64,000 nucleotides of DNA, from contig CAJTLY010000008.1 of assembly GCA_910577095.1 (NCBI GenBank), positions 11,777 to 75,776 of the forward strand, given 5' to 3'. Below are positions 7,937 to 16,756 of the stretch, piece by piece (the first letter of the stretch is position 1; each line of letters starts with the position of its first letter). Below the pieces are notes generated by a model. That model was given only the letters and a program-made list of their open reading frames with translations, was not told where the DNA came from and did not search any database. The translations under genes and the position numbers were made by a program. Source of the stretch: an uncultured Alphaproteobacteria bacterium (GTDB taxonomy: Bacteria; Pseudomonadota; Alphaproteobacteria; RF32; CAG-239).

Positions 7937-10579
7937 ATGCTGCAGAATATTAAACTTCCCCGTCCCGACCGGCTTTTGCAAAAAAGGCTGATCCGGTTGG
8001 CATATTCGTTGGTGGCGTTGACAATATCGCTGATCTTGTTCATCGTCTTTCCGCAGCATTTTATTTTATTGCTCAGCCTGACGGCCATGATTGCCGTATT
8101 TGCACTCGTTCTTTCGCTTCTGACCTTAAAGGCCGGCGAAAAAGCGATCAGTTACGGCGGATTCGCCAACGAAATCATCCGTCACAGCCGTCAGGCCAAA
8201 CGCATTGACAATTCTCTCGGGCAGGTCGTGATCGAAAACGACCGCGCTCGCGAATTGTTTAATCAGGGCAGCATCTTAGGCTTTTTGCAAAACAACCTTT
8301 CCGACAACCGCAGCAATGTGCTGGCTTTGCATCGGCTTAAAAACGCTTTTCAAAATCTGTCCGCCGAAAAAGTCACTCTGGCCCTTAAGCTTGGCGACAG
8401 CATGGAAAACGAAACTTGGTTTGAAATCAGCCTGAAACCGATTTCGCTTAAAAAAGCCGATTTGTTTGAACATTCGCTTGCTTTGAAAAAAATCCGCAAA
8501 GACACCTATTTGTACTGGAGTCTGCGCGATATTACCAACGAACATAACATGGAACAGGTTTTTCGCAGCGAATGGCACGGCCTGCACGATTTTATCGACT
8601 ATGTGCCGATCGGACTGTACATTTGTACCAAAGAACATCTTATCGAATATTGCAACCATGCTTTTGCATCCATGCTCAACTACGACCGTGAGCAACTGAT
8701 CGGTACCGACTTAAAAAATCTCCTCAGTCCCAACTCCGCGGTACCGCCGTGTCGGGAGTGGGACAAAAACGTTCATTTTATCAACAAATACGGTGAAGAC
8801 TGCGAAACCTTCATCCGCCAAACCAGTTTTCGCGAAAACAATCAGATCAAAATCCGCGGTGCCGCCGTTACCGGGCTTCCCAACGATACCTTGCTTCGGC
8901 AGCAACTGGGAATAGCCGTCGACAAAATCAGCTGGCTGTTTGACTTTGCACCGGTCGGTATCATTTTCATCACCCCCGAGGGAACGATCCGCGAATGCAA
9001 CCGCCAGGCGGAAATATTTTTACAAGCCCCGGCCGGGGGCCTGATCGATACCGATTTGATGAGCTTTATTCGCAAGTCGGATTGCCACGGCCTCAAGATA
9101 GAACTGGAAAACATCAACAGCGGCGCCAAACAATCCGCTTCAATGGAAATCAGCCTGATGCACGGTCCCAAAGTTGCCCTTTCCTACATCACACCGATGA
9201 AACCGCTTCACGGCAGCACGCCGCCGTCCGGTTTTGTTATTTTTCTGGTCGACGCTACCGAGCAGAAAAACCTTGAAGTTAAATTTGCCCAGGCGCAAAA
9301 AATGCAGGCAATGGGACAACTGGCCGGCGGTGTCGCTCACGACTTCAACAATCTGCTGACGGCCATTATCGGCTTCTGCGATTTGTTGTTGCAACGTCAC
9401 GGCATCGGCGATCCTTCTTTTGCCGACCTCATCCAGATCAAAAACAACGCCAACCGCGCCGCCGGCTTGGTGCGACAATTGTTGGCGTTTTCGCGCAAAC
9501 AGCCGCTGCAGCCGAAATTGATTGATGTGACCGAGAACTTTATGGAACTCAGCCAGATGCTCAAAAGAGTTTTGGGCGAAAAAGTTACCCTCAAATTCCA
9601 TCACGGCAACGATCTCGGTTTTATCAAGGTGGATCCGGTCCAGTTTTCGCAGGTTATTATCAATCTGGCCGTCAATGCCAAAGATGCCATGAACGGTAAC
9701 GGCATTTTGACAATATCCACCCGTACCGAACACATTGCGCGGCCGCAGCCGTTCGGTGAAGATACGATCAAACCCGGCGAATTTGTGGTTATCGAAGTTG
9801 CGGATACCGGTTGCGGCATTGCCGAAGAGAACCTTAACCGCATTTTCGAACCGTTTTTCTCCACCAAACAAAACGTTGTCGGTTCCGGCACCGGTCTGGG
9901 ACTGGCAATGGTTTACGGAATTGTCCGCCAGACCGAGGGTTTTATCAAAGTCGACAGCAAACTCGGCCAAGGAACAACTTTTTCCATCCACCTGCCCCGT
10001 TTTGAACAAAACATCGAAGAGGAAAAAAACAACATCCCCGCCCCGCTTCGTCCCGAAGTGACAGCAGACGACGGTTCTCCGGTTCTGACCGTCAAGGAAC
10101 AAAACACGGCTTCGCTGCCGATCAATCAAAAGTTCATTTTCGGATTGAACGTCTCGGCAATTGACAAAGGCCCCGACAACCGCACCGCCGGATCCAACAT
10201 TCGCATTCTGTTTGTCGAAGACGAAGACTCGGTTCGCAGCTTTGCCGTCCGTGCGCTCAAGAAAAAAGGATATCAGGTCACCGGTTGTAACTCGGCCGAA
10301 AATGCGCTTGACCAGTTAAAAGACGAACGCAATTTTCAACTGCTGGTCACCGATATGGTGATGCCGGGGATGAACGGAATTGAGCTGGCCCGCCGTGTCC
10401 GCGAACTGATTCCCGGCATTAAAATCATTCTTGCCTCCGGCTACTCGGAAGAAATCGCCCGCAACGAACTCTCCGGCAACGACAGTTTCGAATTTATGGC
10501 CAAACCGTTCAGCCTCGGTGACCTGACCAAAAAAATATTTGACGTGTTGAATAAGGAACATACAAACAATGAACAATAA
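7937..10579 (+). CDS. cckA: Cell-cycle hybrid sensor histidine kinase CckA
   Basis: CckA is the inner-membrane hybrid kinase at the top of the alphaproteobacterial cell-cycle circuit. It passes phosphate through ChpT to CtrA and CpdR. The 880-residue protein has two N-terminal membrane helices (about residues 22-65), a linker with two or three PAS-like domains, and then a HisKA domain with GGVAHDFNNLLTAIIGF, phospho-acceptor His at about 468. An HATPase domain follows (NLAVNAKDAM, DTGCGI, GTGLGLAMVYG). A C-terminal receiver begins ILFVEDED, with its phospho-acceptor in VTDMVMPG (Asp about 806). This layout and the GGVAHDFNN wording are typical of CckA. The gene overlaps hdaA by 11 bases, so the two are probably translationally coupled. 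Confidence 0.93.
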   Translation: MLQNIKLPRPDRLLQKRLIRLAYSLVALTISLILFIVFPQHFILLLSLTAMIAVFALVLSLLTLKAGEKAISYGGFANEIIRHSRQAKRIDNSLGQVVIENDRARELFNQGSILGFLQNNLSDNRSNVLALHRLKNAFQNLSAEKVTLALKLGDSMENETWFEISLKPISLKKADLFEHSLALKKIRKDTYLYWSLRDITNEHNMEQVFRSEWHGLHDFIDYVPIGLYICTKEHLIEYCNHAFASMLNYDREQLIGTDLKNLLSPNSAVPPCREWDKNVHFINKYGEDCETFIRQTSFRENNQIKIRGAAVTGLPNDTLLRQQLGIAVDKISWLFDFAPVGIIFITPEGTIRECNRQAEIFLQAPAGGLIDTDLMSFIRKSDCHGLKIELENINSGAKQSASMEISLMHGPKVALSYITPMKPLHGSTPPSGFVIFLVDATEQKNLEVKFAQAQKMQAMGQLAGGVAHDFNNLLTAIIGFCDLLLQRHGIGDPSFADLIQIKNNANRAAGLVRQLLAFSRKQPLQPKLIDVTENFMELSQMLKRVLGEKVTLKFHHGNDLGFIKVDPVQFSQVIINLAVNAKDAMNGNGILTISTRTEHIARPQPFGEDTIKPGEFVVIEVADTGCGIAEENLNRIFEPFFSTKQNVVGSGTGLGLAMVYGIVRQTEGFIKVDSKLGQGTTFSIHLPRFEQNIEEEKNNIPAPLRPEVTADDGSPVLTVKEQNTASLPINQKFIFGLNVSAIDKGPDNRTAGSNIRILFVEDEDSVRSFAVRALKKKGYQVTGCNSAENALDQLKDERNFQLLVTDMVMPGMNGIELARRVRELIPGIKIILASGYSEEIARNELSGNDSFEFMAKPFSLGDLTKKIFDVLNKEHTNNEQ

Positions 10580-11288
10580 AAATCAACTGTCACTCGAATT
10601 TACTCACCAACCCTACATGGGAAAAGACGATTTTATCACAGCTCCCTGCAATGCGGAAGCCTTTCATGCCGTCAACAGCTGGCCCGACTGGCCGTTTTTT
10701 GCCCTCTGCATTTACGGTCCGCAAAATTGCGGCAAAACCCATCTCAGCCGCATTTTTTCCGACCGCGTTTCGGTATTGACCCGTTATCCTTATCCCATTC
10801 CTTGTATCGAAGCGGAAAAAATTACGCTGGAAATGCCGCTGTTGCTGTTTGAAAAACATCCTTGCCTGGTGGTGGAGAACCTGACGCCGCAACTCAACCA
10901 AGAAGCCGTGTTTCATCTCTACAACCTCTATCGCAACCAAGGGGGAAACATTTTGTTCACCGCGCGTCAGGCACCGGCCCGGCTTCCGGTAACCCTGCCC
11001 GACCTTCGTTCACGTCTCAGCATCGTCCCGGCAATCGAAATTTCGGAACCGGACGACGAACTGCTTTCGGCGTTGATCATCAAATTGTTTATGGACCGGC
11101 AAATCACCGTTTCGCTTGACATCGTCAACTATATACTGGTAAACATGGAACGTTCGTTTGCCTATGCCCATAAGCTGGTCGCCGAAATCGACAACATTTC
11201 GCTGGCCTATAAGCGGGCCGTTTCAATCGCAATCGTCAAAGAAGCAATTGCACAACTTAACCATAATCCGCAGGGTGAACTTTTTTAA
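10569..11288 (+). CDS. hdaA: DnaA-related replication initiation regulator HdaA
   Basis: HdaA/Hda helps the DNA-loaded beta clamp switch DnaA from its ATP form to its ADP form and so prevents re-initiation. The 239-residue protein starts with a clamp-binding motif QLSLEF (about residues 5-10), as expected for Hda. It then has a DnaA-like AAA domain with P-loop GPQNCGKTHLSRIF and the sensor region LPDLRSRL. It lacks the DnaA DNA-binding domain IV. The start lies inside the end of cckA, in another frame. This adjacency ties replication control to the kinase that controls CtrA. Confidence 0.88.
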   Translation: MNNKNQLSLEFTHQPYMGKDDFITAPCNAEAFHAVNSWPDWPFFALCIYGPQNCGKTHLSRIFSDRVSVLTRYPYPIPCIEAEKITLEMPLLLFEKHPCLVVENLTPQLNQEAVFHLYNLYRNQGGNILFTARQAPARLPVTLPDLRSRLSIVPAIEISEPDDELLSALIIKLFMDRQITVSLDIVNYILVNMERSFAYAHKLVAEIDNISLAYKRAVSIAIVKEAIAQLNHNPQGELF

Positions 11289-11325
11289 CTGCCGACTAAC
11301 TGCTCTGACTAAGGAAAACTAACCA

Positions 11326-12927
11326 ATGTCTTTTTTTAAAACTCCGCACGCCTTCCTGACTTTGTCTTCCGCCCGTTTCAATTTCCTCTACAGCCTGTTC
11401 ACGATCGCTGCATATAACATTCCTTTCATTTTGGCGGCAAAACGAATCAGCGGTTCATGGACCGGCACAGCGTTGATTGTTGCGTGCGTTTTGTGCGGAC
11501 TCAACATCGTTTTGGCACTTTTGTTTACCAGGCACCTGGTCAAAACGCTGGCGATTGCTTTCTGCCTCATCAACACCGCCGTTCTTTACTTTATGACGGC
11601 TTATGGGGTGGTGATTGACAAGATCATGTTAATGAACGTTATTCAGACAGACGTTTATGAAGTGACCGACCTGCTCAATGTCAAAATGTTCTTCTATTTG
11701 ACCGCACTGGGGCTTATTCCTTCTTATCTGATTTATAAAACCCGTATTACTTTTTTGCCGTTCAAAAAAGAAGCGGCGGCGAAAGCGCTGCAAATTTTGC
11801 TTTCGGCCTTGATAATCGTCGCGGTGACCGTTGCAGCCATGCCGCGTGACCGCGAGGTTTTTAACCGCAACAAACATGTCAAAAACGCCCTTATACCGGT
11901 CAATTATATCGGCGCGGCGATTTCGGTTGCCAAAATCAAATGGAAATACCGCAAAGACCGCCTGCAGGAAATTTCCGCCGACGCTCACATGCTGCCGCAA
12001 AGCCATAACGGCAAACCCAATCTGATTGTCGTGGTGATCGGCGAGTCTGCCCGCGATGCCAGTTTTTCGCTTTCCGGATATCAGCGTCCGACCAACCGAC
12101 CGCTTGAAAAATTTGCCGACGAACTGATTTATTTTGACAATTTTTATTCCTGCGGTACCGCAACCGCAATATCGCTGCCCTGCATTTTTTCGCCCTATCC
12201 GCGTAAAAAGTTCGAACCTGAAAGCGAACGGCGGATTGAAAACGTGCTGGATATTCTGGATCATGCCGGTTACAAACTGCTGTGGCGCGAAAACAACACC
12301 GATTGCAAAGACAACTGTAACCGAATTGAACAGGAAAGATTTTGTCACGTCAAAGAATGCCCGGATGAAATTATGCTGACCGACTTTGCCGCAAAGATTC
12401 AAAGCAGCGACAAGCCTGCCGTTGTGGTTTTGCACCAACGCGGCAGCCACGGACCGCTTTACAGCTTGCGCTATCCGCCGGAATTTGAGATTTATCGCCC
12501 TGTCTGCCGCAAAGAATTTTTGCAGGACTGTCAAATCGAAGAACTGGTAAACGCTTACGACAACACCATTTATTACACTTCTCACATGTTGGCACAAACA
12601 CTTGAACTGTTAAAACAATTGTCCGACCGTTACAACACGGCTTTGTTCTTCACCTCAGACCACGGAGAATCGTTAGGCGAAAACGGGGTTTATCTTCACT
12701 CGGCGCCTTATGACACCGCACCCGACGAGCAAAAACACGTTCCGGGAATGTTTTGGTTTTCGGCCGATTATGCCGCGGACAACAATTTGGACGTCGAGTG
12801 CGTTCGCCGACTGCGCAGCAATTACTTTTCCCACGACAACGTCTTTCATACGCTGCTCGGGATGAGCCGTGTTTCCAGTTCCTATTACAATCCGGAATTA
12901 GATATTCTGGCCCGTTGCAGACGTTAG
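11326..12927 (+). CDS. Phosphoethanolamine transferase, EptA-like
   Basis: This is an inner-membrane enzyme that moves phosphoethanolamine from phosphatidylethanolamine to an envelope acceptor, most often lipid A. Such modification lowers the negative surface charge and raises resistance to cationic peptides. The 533-residue protein has about five N-terminal membrane helices (to about residue 175) and then a periplasmic sulfatase-like domain. That domain has VVIGESARDASFSLSGY, the catalytic-threonine region SCGTATAISLPCIFS, HQRGSHGP and TSDHGESLGENG. Cysteine pairs (CKDNC, VKECPDE region) agree with the disulfides of this family. The acceptor cannot be read from sequence. An AAGGA site 9 bases before ATG sets the start. 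Its 3' end overlaps the convergent anmK by 30 bases. Confidence 0.9.
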   Translation: MSFFKTPHAFLTLSSARFNFLYSLFTIAAYNIPFILAAKRISGSWTGTALIVACVLCGLNIVLALLFTRHLVKTLAIAFCLINTAVLYFMTAYGVVIDKIMLMNVIQTDVYEVTDLLNVKMFFYLTALGLIPSYLIYKTRITFLPFKKEAAAKALQILLSALIIVAVTVAAMPRDREVFNRNKHVKNALIPVNYIGAAISVAKIKWKYRKDRLQEISADAHMLPQSHNGKPNLIVVVIGESARDASFSLSGYQRPTNRPLEKFADELIYFDNFYSCGTATAISLPCIFSPYPRKKFEPESERRIENVLDILDHAGYKLLWRENNTDCKDNCNRIEQERFCHVKECPDEIMLTDFAAKIQSSDKPAVVVLHQRGSHGPLYSLRYPPEFEIYRPVCRKEFLQDCQIEELVNAYDNTIYYTSHMLAQTLELLKQLSDRYNTALFFTSDHGESLGENGVYLHSAPYDTAPDEQKHVPGMFWFSADYAADNNLDVECVRRLRSNYFSHDNVFHTLLGMSRVSSSYYNPELDILARCRR

Positions 12928-14280
12928 GTTTTGCCAGCCTTTGGCGGCACGGCTCCACAATTTCGGCGTTTGTTCCGGCTGCGCCGGATTGTCATATTGC
13001 CGCAAAAGCTCCGTCAAAAGATACGGTTCGTTTTGGCTTGGCAGCACATAAACCCCGCCGACGGTCGGTATGCGGCAGCCGGTGGTGGAAGGCAATGAAA
13101 ACGGCTGGTTGATAATTTTACAATAAGCCATATCGGCAAAAATGCGCGCTTCCATATATTCGCCCGAAAATCCGAACGCCCCGGCAAAATCAACTGTAGG
13201 GTTATCCGGCAGTCTTGCAAAAATATCGGCAAAAATCATCCGATGTTCGGGCAAAACCTCTCCCTGACGATGCAGCAGGTTTTCGAAATCTTGTCTGACC
13301 AGCGGATTCTTCCAACCGCCGCCGAACAAAAGGTACAAAGACGGCAACATAAGCTGCGGATGAACATAGCGCAGGTTATAAACATAGCTGTAGGCACTCA
13401 AATATTCGACGGTTCGCAAATTGTCGGCAAAGGAATAGCTTTCGTCATAAACAAGCTTATACCAGTGAGGATCGGAAGATTTAGGCGGCAATTGATGATA
13501 AAAATTTTCTCCTTCGCCGGTAACCGCGGCCTGATTGAACAGTCGCGACAGCAAATCGGGACGGACGGTTCCTTCGGCACCGAATTGTCCGTCTTTGTCA
13601 AAAGGCAACTTTTTATACTCACGCATCAGAAGATCGGCCAAATGGTTAAACGGTCCGATATCCCAACCGGCAACTTGCGGATGTTCCGAATCCTGCGTAC
13701 GCGTAATCAGCGCAATATTACCGGTATTGCCGCCGTTGCAAAAGGCAACCGCGCCGTGTCCCCGGCCGGCCATCATCTGTGCAATATGAAAATTGTGCAA
13801 CGGCGCCAACGGGGCACCTTCGCCGCCGTTCATAATATCGTCGGAACGAAAGTCATAGATTACAGGAATACCGGTCAGGTCAGCCAGCAGCCGGGCATCG
13901 CCGACTTGCAGCGTATAAGGTTGACCGTTGCCGGCAATCGAAGGCGGAAAATGGTCACAGGTTTGCCCGTGAAAACCGAGAGCCGCTATTTGATTGCGCT
14001 CCAGTCCGCTGATCTCAACCAGATGATTAACGGCTTCCGCCGCCAACCGGGTATAACTCTCCACCGTTTGAACAAACAACGGATCGTTCAGCGCATCTTC
14101 GGTCGCCGCATACTGCTTTATATGCTCGCGCAACTCGATAAACTGCTGCTTCAAACGGTCGGGATAAGCAAACGAAAAAGCCTTTAAATCTTCGATCGTA
14201 TTTTCGTCAAAAGCCGTCAGAACAACATCAACGGCATCCAGAGAATTGCCGGTCATAATCCCGATCGTGTTTATTTTCAT
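12898..14280 (-). CDS. anmK: Anhydro-N-acetylmuramic acid kinase, long form
   Basis: AnmK phosphorylates and opens 1,6-anhydro-MurNAc released from recycled peptidoglycan, giving MurNAc-6-phosphate. The motifs are in order: GIMTGNSLDAVD (nucleotide loop), GFHGQT, DFRSDDIMNGGEGAPLAPLH and AGWDIGPFN, which holds the catalytic aspartate. LLFGGGWKNP and GFSGEYMEA follow near the C-terminus. At about 460 residues it is longer than the roughly 370 I know for E. coli AnmK; the extra length seems to be internal, around the LPPKSSDPHWYKLV region, and at the C-terminus. ATG 14280 has AGGAG at good distance, while an upstream in-frame ATG (14307) does not. It follows a hypothetical gene by 62 bases and overlaps the end of the opposing eptA-like gene. 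Confidence 0.88.
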   Translation of the reverse strand: MKINTIGIMTGNSLDAVDVVLTAFDENTIEDLKAFSFAYPDRLKQQFIELREHIKQYAATEDALNDPLFVQTVESYTRLAAEAVNHLVEISGLERNQIAALGFHGQTCDHFPPSIAGNGQPYTLQVGDARLLADLTGIPVIYDFRSDDIMNGGEGAPLAPLHNFHIAQMMAGRGHGAVAFCNGGNTGNIALITRTQDSEHPQVAGWDIGPFNHLADLLMREYKKLPFDKDGQFGAEGTVRPDLLSRLFNQAAVTGEGENFYHQLPPKSSDPHWYKLVYDESYSFADNLRTVEYLSAYSYVYNLRYVHPQLMLPSLYLLFGGGWKNPLVRQDFENLLHRQGEVLPEHRMIFADIFARLPDNPTVDFAGAFGFSGEYMEARIFADMAYCKIINQPFSLPSTTGCRIPTVGGVYVLPSQNEPYLLTELLRQYDNPAQPEQTPKLWSRAAKGWQNLTSATGQNI

Positions 14281-14342
14281 TTTAAGTCGCTCCTGTTGTG
14301 AACTCATGGAAATATGATAACCGGCTTTGCCTTAATATTTGA

Positions 14343-14846
14343 TTAAGCGCTGCAGGCATCGGTACGAACTTCGGCGGAAGCGGCACCGCTTTGGTTTGGC
14401 ACACGGTTATCCCGGATATGTTCCTTCAGCTGATTTTTGAAATCTTCGGCATTGCCGAAACTGCGGCTTATATAGGCCGTCATCGTTATATAAATCAAAT
14501 CGTCGATTGTGGGATGATTATGAATCAGCAAATTGAGCTTGCGGATCATTTTTTCTTTATACTTATAGTTGTCCTCGCCAAAATTTGCCAACCCGATCAG
14601 GCGCTGATGAATATCGCGGACGGTACGGGCATTGTATTCGATGCGGATTCTGGCCAGCTTGTCCCGATAGGCCGCTACCGACGCAAAATCGGAAACTTTT
14701 GCCAGCTGTTTTTCCAGGTCGTTCTGCGGACAGATTTTGGCAGCCGCCTTTTCCAAAACGGCAAACAACAACCCTCTGCTGCCGGCATTTTGCAGGTCAA
14801 GAAGAAATGTCTCGCCAAAAGTCTTTTTTACGATTTCCCCTGCCAT
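14343..14846 (-). CDS. Hypothetical helical protein
   Basis: The 167-residue protein is soluble, charged and predicted mostly helical. It has no signal peptide or membrane segment. Noticeable stretches are EKAAAKICPQNDLEKQLAK, IEYNARTVRDIHQRLIGLA and NHPTIDDLIYITMTAYISR. I recognise no family. It precedes anmK on the same strand and could be cotranscribed with it. The coding call rests on frame length and codon use. Function unknown. Confidence 0.65.
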   Translation of the reverse strand: MAGEIVKKTFGETFLLDLQNAGSRGLLFAVLEKAAAKICPQNDLEKQLAKVSDFASVAAYRDKLARIRIEYNARTVRDIHQRLIGLANFGEDNYKYKEKMIRKLNLLIHNHPTIDDLIYITMTAYISRSFGNAEDFKNQLKEHIRDNRVPNQSGAASAEVRTDACSA

Positions 14847-14973
14847 GGCCCTTCTCCTCGCTTCATAATTATATTTCGGTTTATAGAATAAAGTTTAACA
14901 TAAAATCACTGTATTCACAATAAAAAACTCGGATCCGCGCCAACAAAATAATCTTATAAACTTAATTATTGAT

Positions 14974-15002
14974 TTGATTATTTTCAACGGCCATTTTATA
15001 AT
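14974..15002 (+). promoter_or_regulatory. Sigma-70-type promoter of the 15.0 kb glycan genes
   Basis: TTGATT (14974-14979) and a perfect TATAAT (14997-15002) are separated by exactly 17 bases. They lie 22 bases before the start of the 15024 gene, whose GAGGAG ribosome site is between. It probably drives 15024 and the overlapping glycosyltransferase. Confidence 0.7.
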
Positions 15003-15023
15003 TATGGCTTTGAGGAGAAAAAT

Positions 15024-15710
15024 ATGAGCGAATTTTGTCTGTCATCCGAATTATATCCGATTGCACCTGCCGACCTTGCCGTCTTGGAAGACGGACCGGC
15101 CGAATACCGCGGACGCTTCAAAAACGAAATCGTCGTTTTGATCGGTGACAGTCATGCCGGACAAATCGACACCTTGGTTTGCGGACGCGAAAAAGTTGCA
15201 TCCGCCTTAAAAAACGGCATCGTTTCCGTTCCGGTTCGGATTGCCTTTGTCAGCAAAATCCGCCGATTTGACTTCATCACCGTTTTCGTCAAACCGCTTC
15301 GCTCCCGCTATAAAATATTTTCTTCCAACATTTACCATATTGATCCGGCCGAAATCCGCCGGATGAAAATCGAACGCAACATTCGTACCCGCGAAAACGC
15401 TTATGTCTTCAGCAATCCGTTGTTCTACTACGATGAACGGGAACGCAAACGCCAGTATAACGAATTATACGAGTCGATGAAAAAAGGATATAACGACGCC
15501 TTTCCGATCGATATCATGCTGCTGCGGATGATGGGCATCAAAGACACCGTCAATCAGGGACACCACCGGATGGGGATTGCCCTCGAATGCCGGTTGCCGC
15601 AGGTTGCGGTTCGCTTCAGCGCTGCCGGCAGTGCCCCGAAAATTCTCCAACCGCTGTTAAAAGTGATTGCCGATATTAACATCACCCTCAAATTATGGAA
15701 CAAAAAATGA
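15024..15710 (+). CDS. Uncharacterised protein with possible ParB/Srx-like C-terminal motif, linked to a glycosyltransferase
   Basis: The 228-residue soluble protein is not one I can name. Its middle is basic (RRMKIERNIRTREN). Near residues 165-195 it has FPIDIMLLRMMGIKDTVNQG followed by HHRMGIALEC. The shape hydrophobic strand, Asp, then QGHHR plus a helix resembles the GHHR box of the ParB/sulfiredoxin fold, a fold that can bind or hydrolyse nucleotides. I offer this as a hint, not a domain assignment. Its stop overlaps the start of the next gene (ATGA), so it is translationally coupled to a CgeB-like glycosyltransferase. This suggests a part in making or regulating surface glycan. It has its own strong promoter. 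Confidence 0.65.
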   Translation: MSEFCLSSELYPIAPADLAVLEDGPAEYRGRFKNEIVVLIGDSHAGQIDTLVCGREKVASALKNGIVSVPVRIAFVSKIRRFDFITVFVKPLRSRYKIFSSNIYHIDPAEIRRMKIERNIRTRENAYVFSNPLFYYDERERKRQYNELYESMKKGYNDAFPIDIMLLRMMGIKDTVNQGHHRMGIALECRLPQVAVRFSAAGSAPKILQPLLKVIADINITLKLWNKK

Positions 15711-16756
15711 CCCGTATCCTTCATATTGCCAACTTTAACTCCCTGCGCCTGAAAGGCTGCTTTCAGTGCGGTTTTCCGGTAAAGATTTCTTACGGGCTGA
15801 TCAAAAACGGCTTCGAAGTCATCAATTACTCCGACCGCGATTTGTGCCGGATGTTCGGTTTCGGACATATGAATGCGCTCGGGCGCTATCGGCTGGGTAA
15901 ACACTTGTGCGAATTCTGCCGCACCGTCCGCCCCGACGCCCTGTTGCTGGGACATGCCAACACCATCGGCAACGAGACGATTATGCAAATTAAGAAGATG
16001 CTGCCCGGACTTCGGGTGATGCAGTGGAACTGCGATTCGATCACGCCCGAGAGTAAACGTAACCTCGGCGCTGTCCGCGAGCGGCTGCAGGTCGTTGACG
16101 CCACCATGATTTCTACCGGCGATCGCCAAATGCTGCAACAATTCAAACAAGAAGGAAAACCGGTTGCCTATCTTCCCAACATGGTTGATGCTTCGATCGA
16201 AACCGGAACCGCTTTTAACAATGCCGCTCTTCCCTACGACATTTTGCTTTGCGCCAACACCGGACGCCGTCAGTTTTGCGGCAAGGACAAAGAAATCGAA
16301 CAAATTATTGACGAGTCTGCCACACGAATTCCGGGCCTTAAATGGCTGCTCGGCGGTTTGAAAAATCAGCCGGCCCTGCACGGCGCCGCCTATCTCGACG
16401 CTTTCAAACAAGCCGGAATCGGCTTTAATCTCAGCCGCTATAACGACGTTTATCTCTACAGTTCCGACCGCCTGGCTCATATCATCGGCAACGGACAACT
16501 GGCAATGATTGACCGTGCCTGCGGTTTTGCCGACGTTCTTCCCGAAACCGGCGTTGCTTTTTACGGCAGCGAAACCGAGTTTTACGACAAGCTCGCCTAT
16601 TATGTCAAAAATCCCGCCGCCCGCATGAAAGCCGCCCGGGAAGGATATGAAGCCTATTACAAAGAATTCAACAATCAGACCGTCACCGCCTATATGGCCG
16701 CTCTTCTGTTTGACAACTTCCCAAAATCGGAACGCCCCTGGCAGATTGTCATCTGA
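15707..16756 (+). CDS. Glycosyltransferase, CgeB/GT-B-like
   Basis: The product of about 349 residues has a GT-B look. It starts with ILHIANFNS, has QWNCDSITPE and the YLPNMVD strand typical of nucleotide-sugar glycosyltransferases, and ends in a Glyco_trans_1_2-like block (PETGVAFYGSETEFYDKL, then AREGYEAYYKEFN). It should transfer a sugar from a nucleotide donor in the cytoplasm during surface-glycan assembly; donor and acceptor are unknown. An ATG at 15695 is also in frame, but ATG 15707 forms an ATGA overlap with the upstream stop and has GGA at good distance. The 3' end overlaps the convergent dehydrogenase gene by 8 bases. Confidence 0.82.
   Translation: MTRILHIANFNSLRLKGCFQCGFPVKISYGLIKNGFEVINYSDRDLCRMFGFGHMNALGRYRLGKHLCEFCRTVRPDALLLGHANTIGNETIMQIKKMLPGLRVMQWNCDSITPESKRNLGAVRERLQVVDATMISTGDRQMLQQFKQEGKPVAYLPNMVDASIETGTAFNNAALPYDILLCANTGRRQFCGKDKEIEQIIDESATRIPGLKWLLGGLKNQPALHGAAYLDAFKQAGIGFNLSRYNDVYLYSSDRLAHIIGNGQLAMIDRACGFADVLPETGVAFYGSETEFYDKLAYYVKNPAARMKAAREGYEAYYKEFNNQTVTAYMAALLFDNFPKSERPWQIVI

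Noticed and set aside
9140..10129. A 329-codon minus-strand open frame opposite cckA.
   Set aside because: It is antisense to conserved kinase domains and its translation has no known motif. Long antisense frames are common here because of third-position bias. The same holds for frames opposite eptA (11629-12597), anmK (13243-14187) and lpxA (35310-36440).
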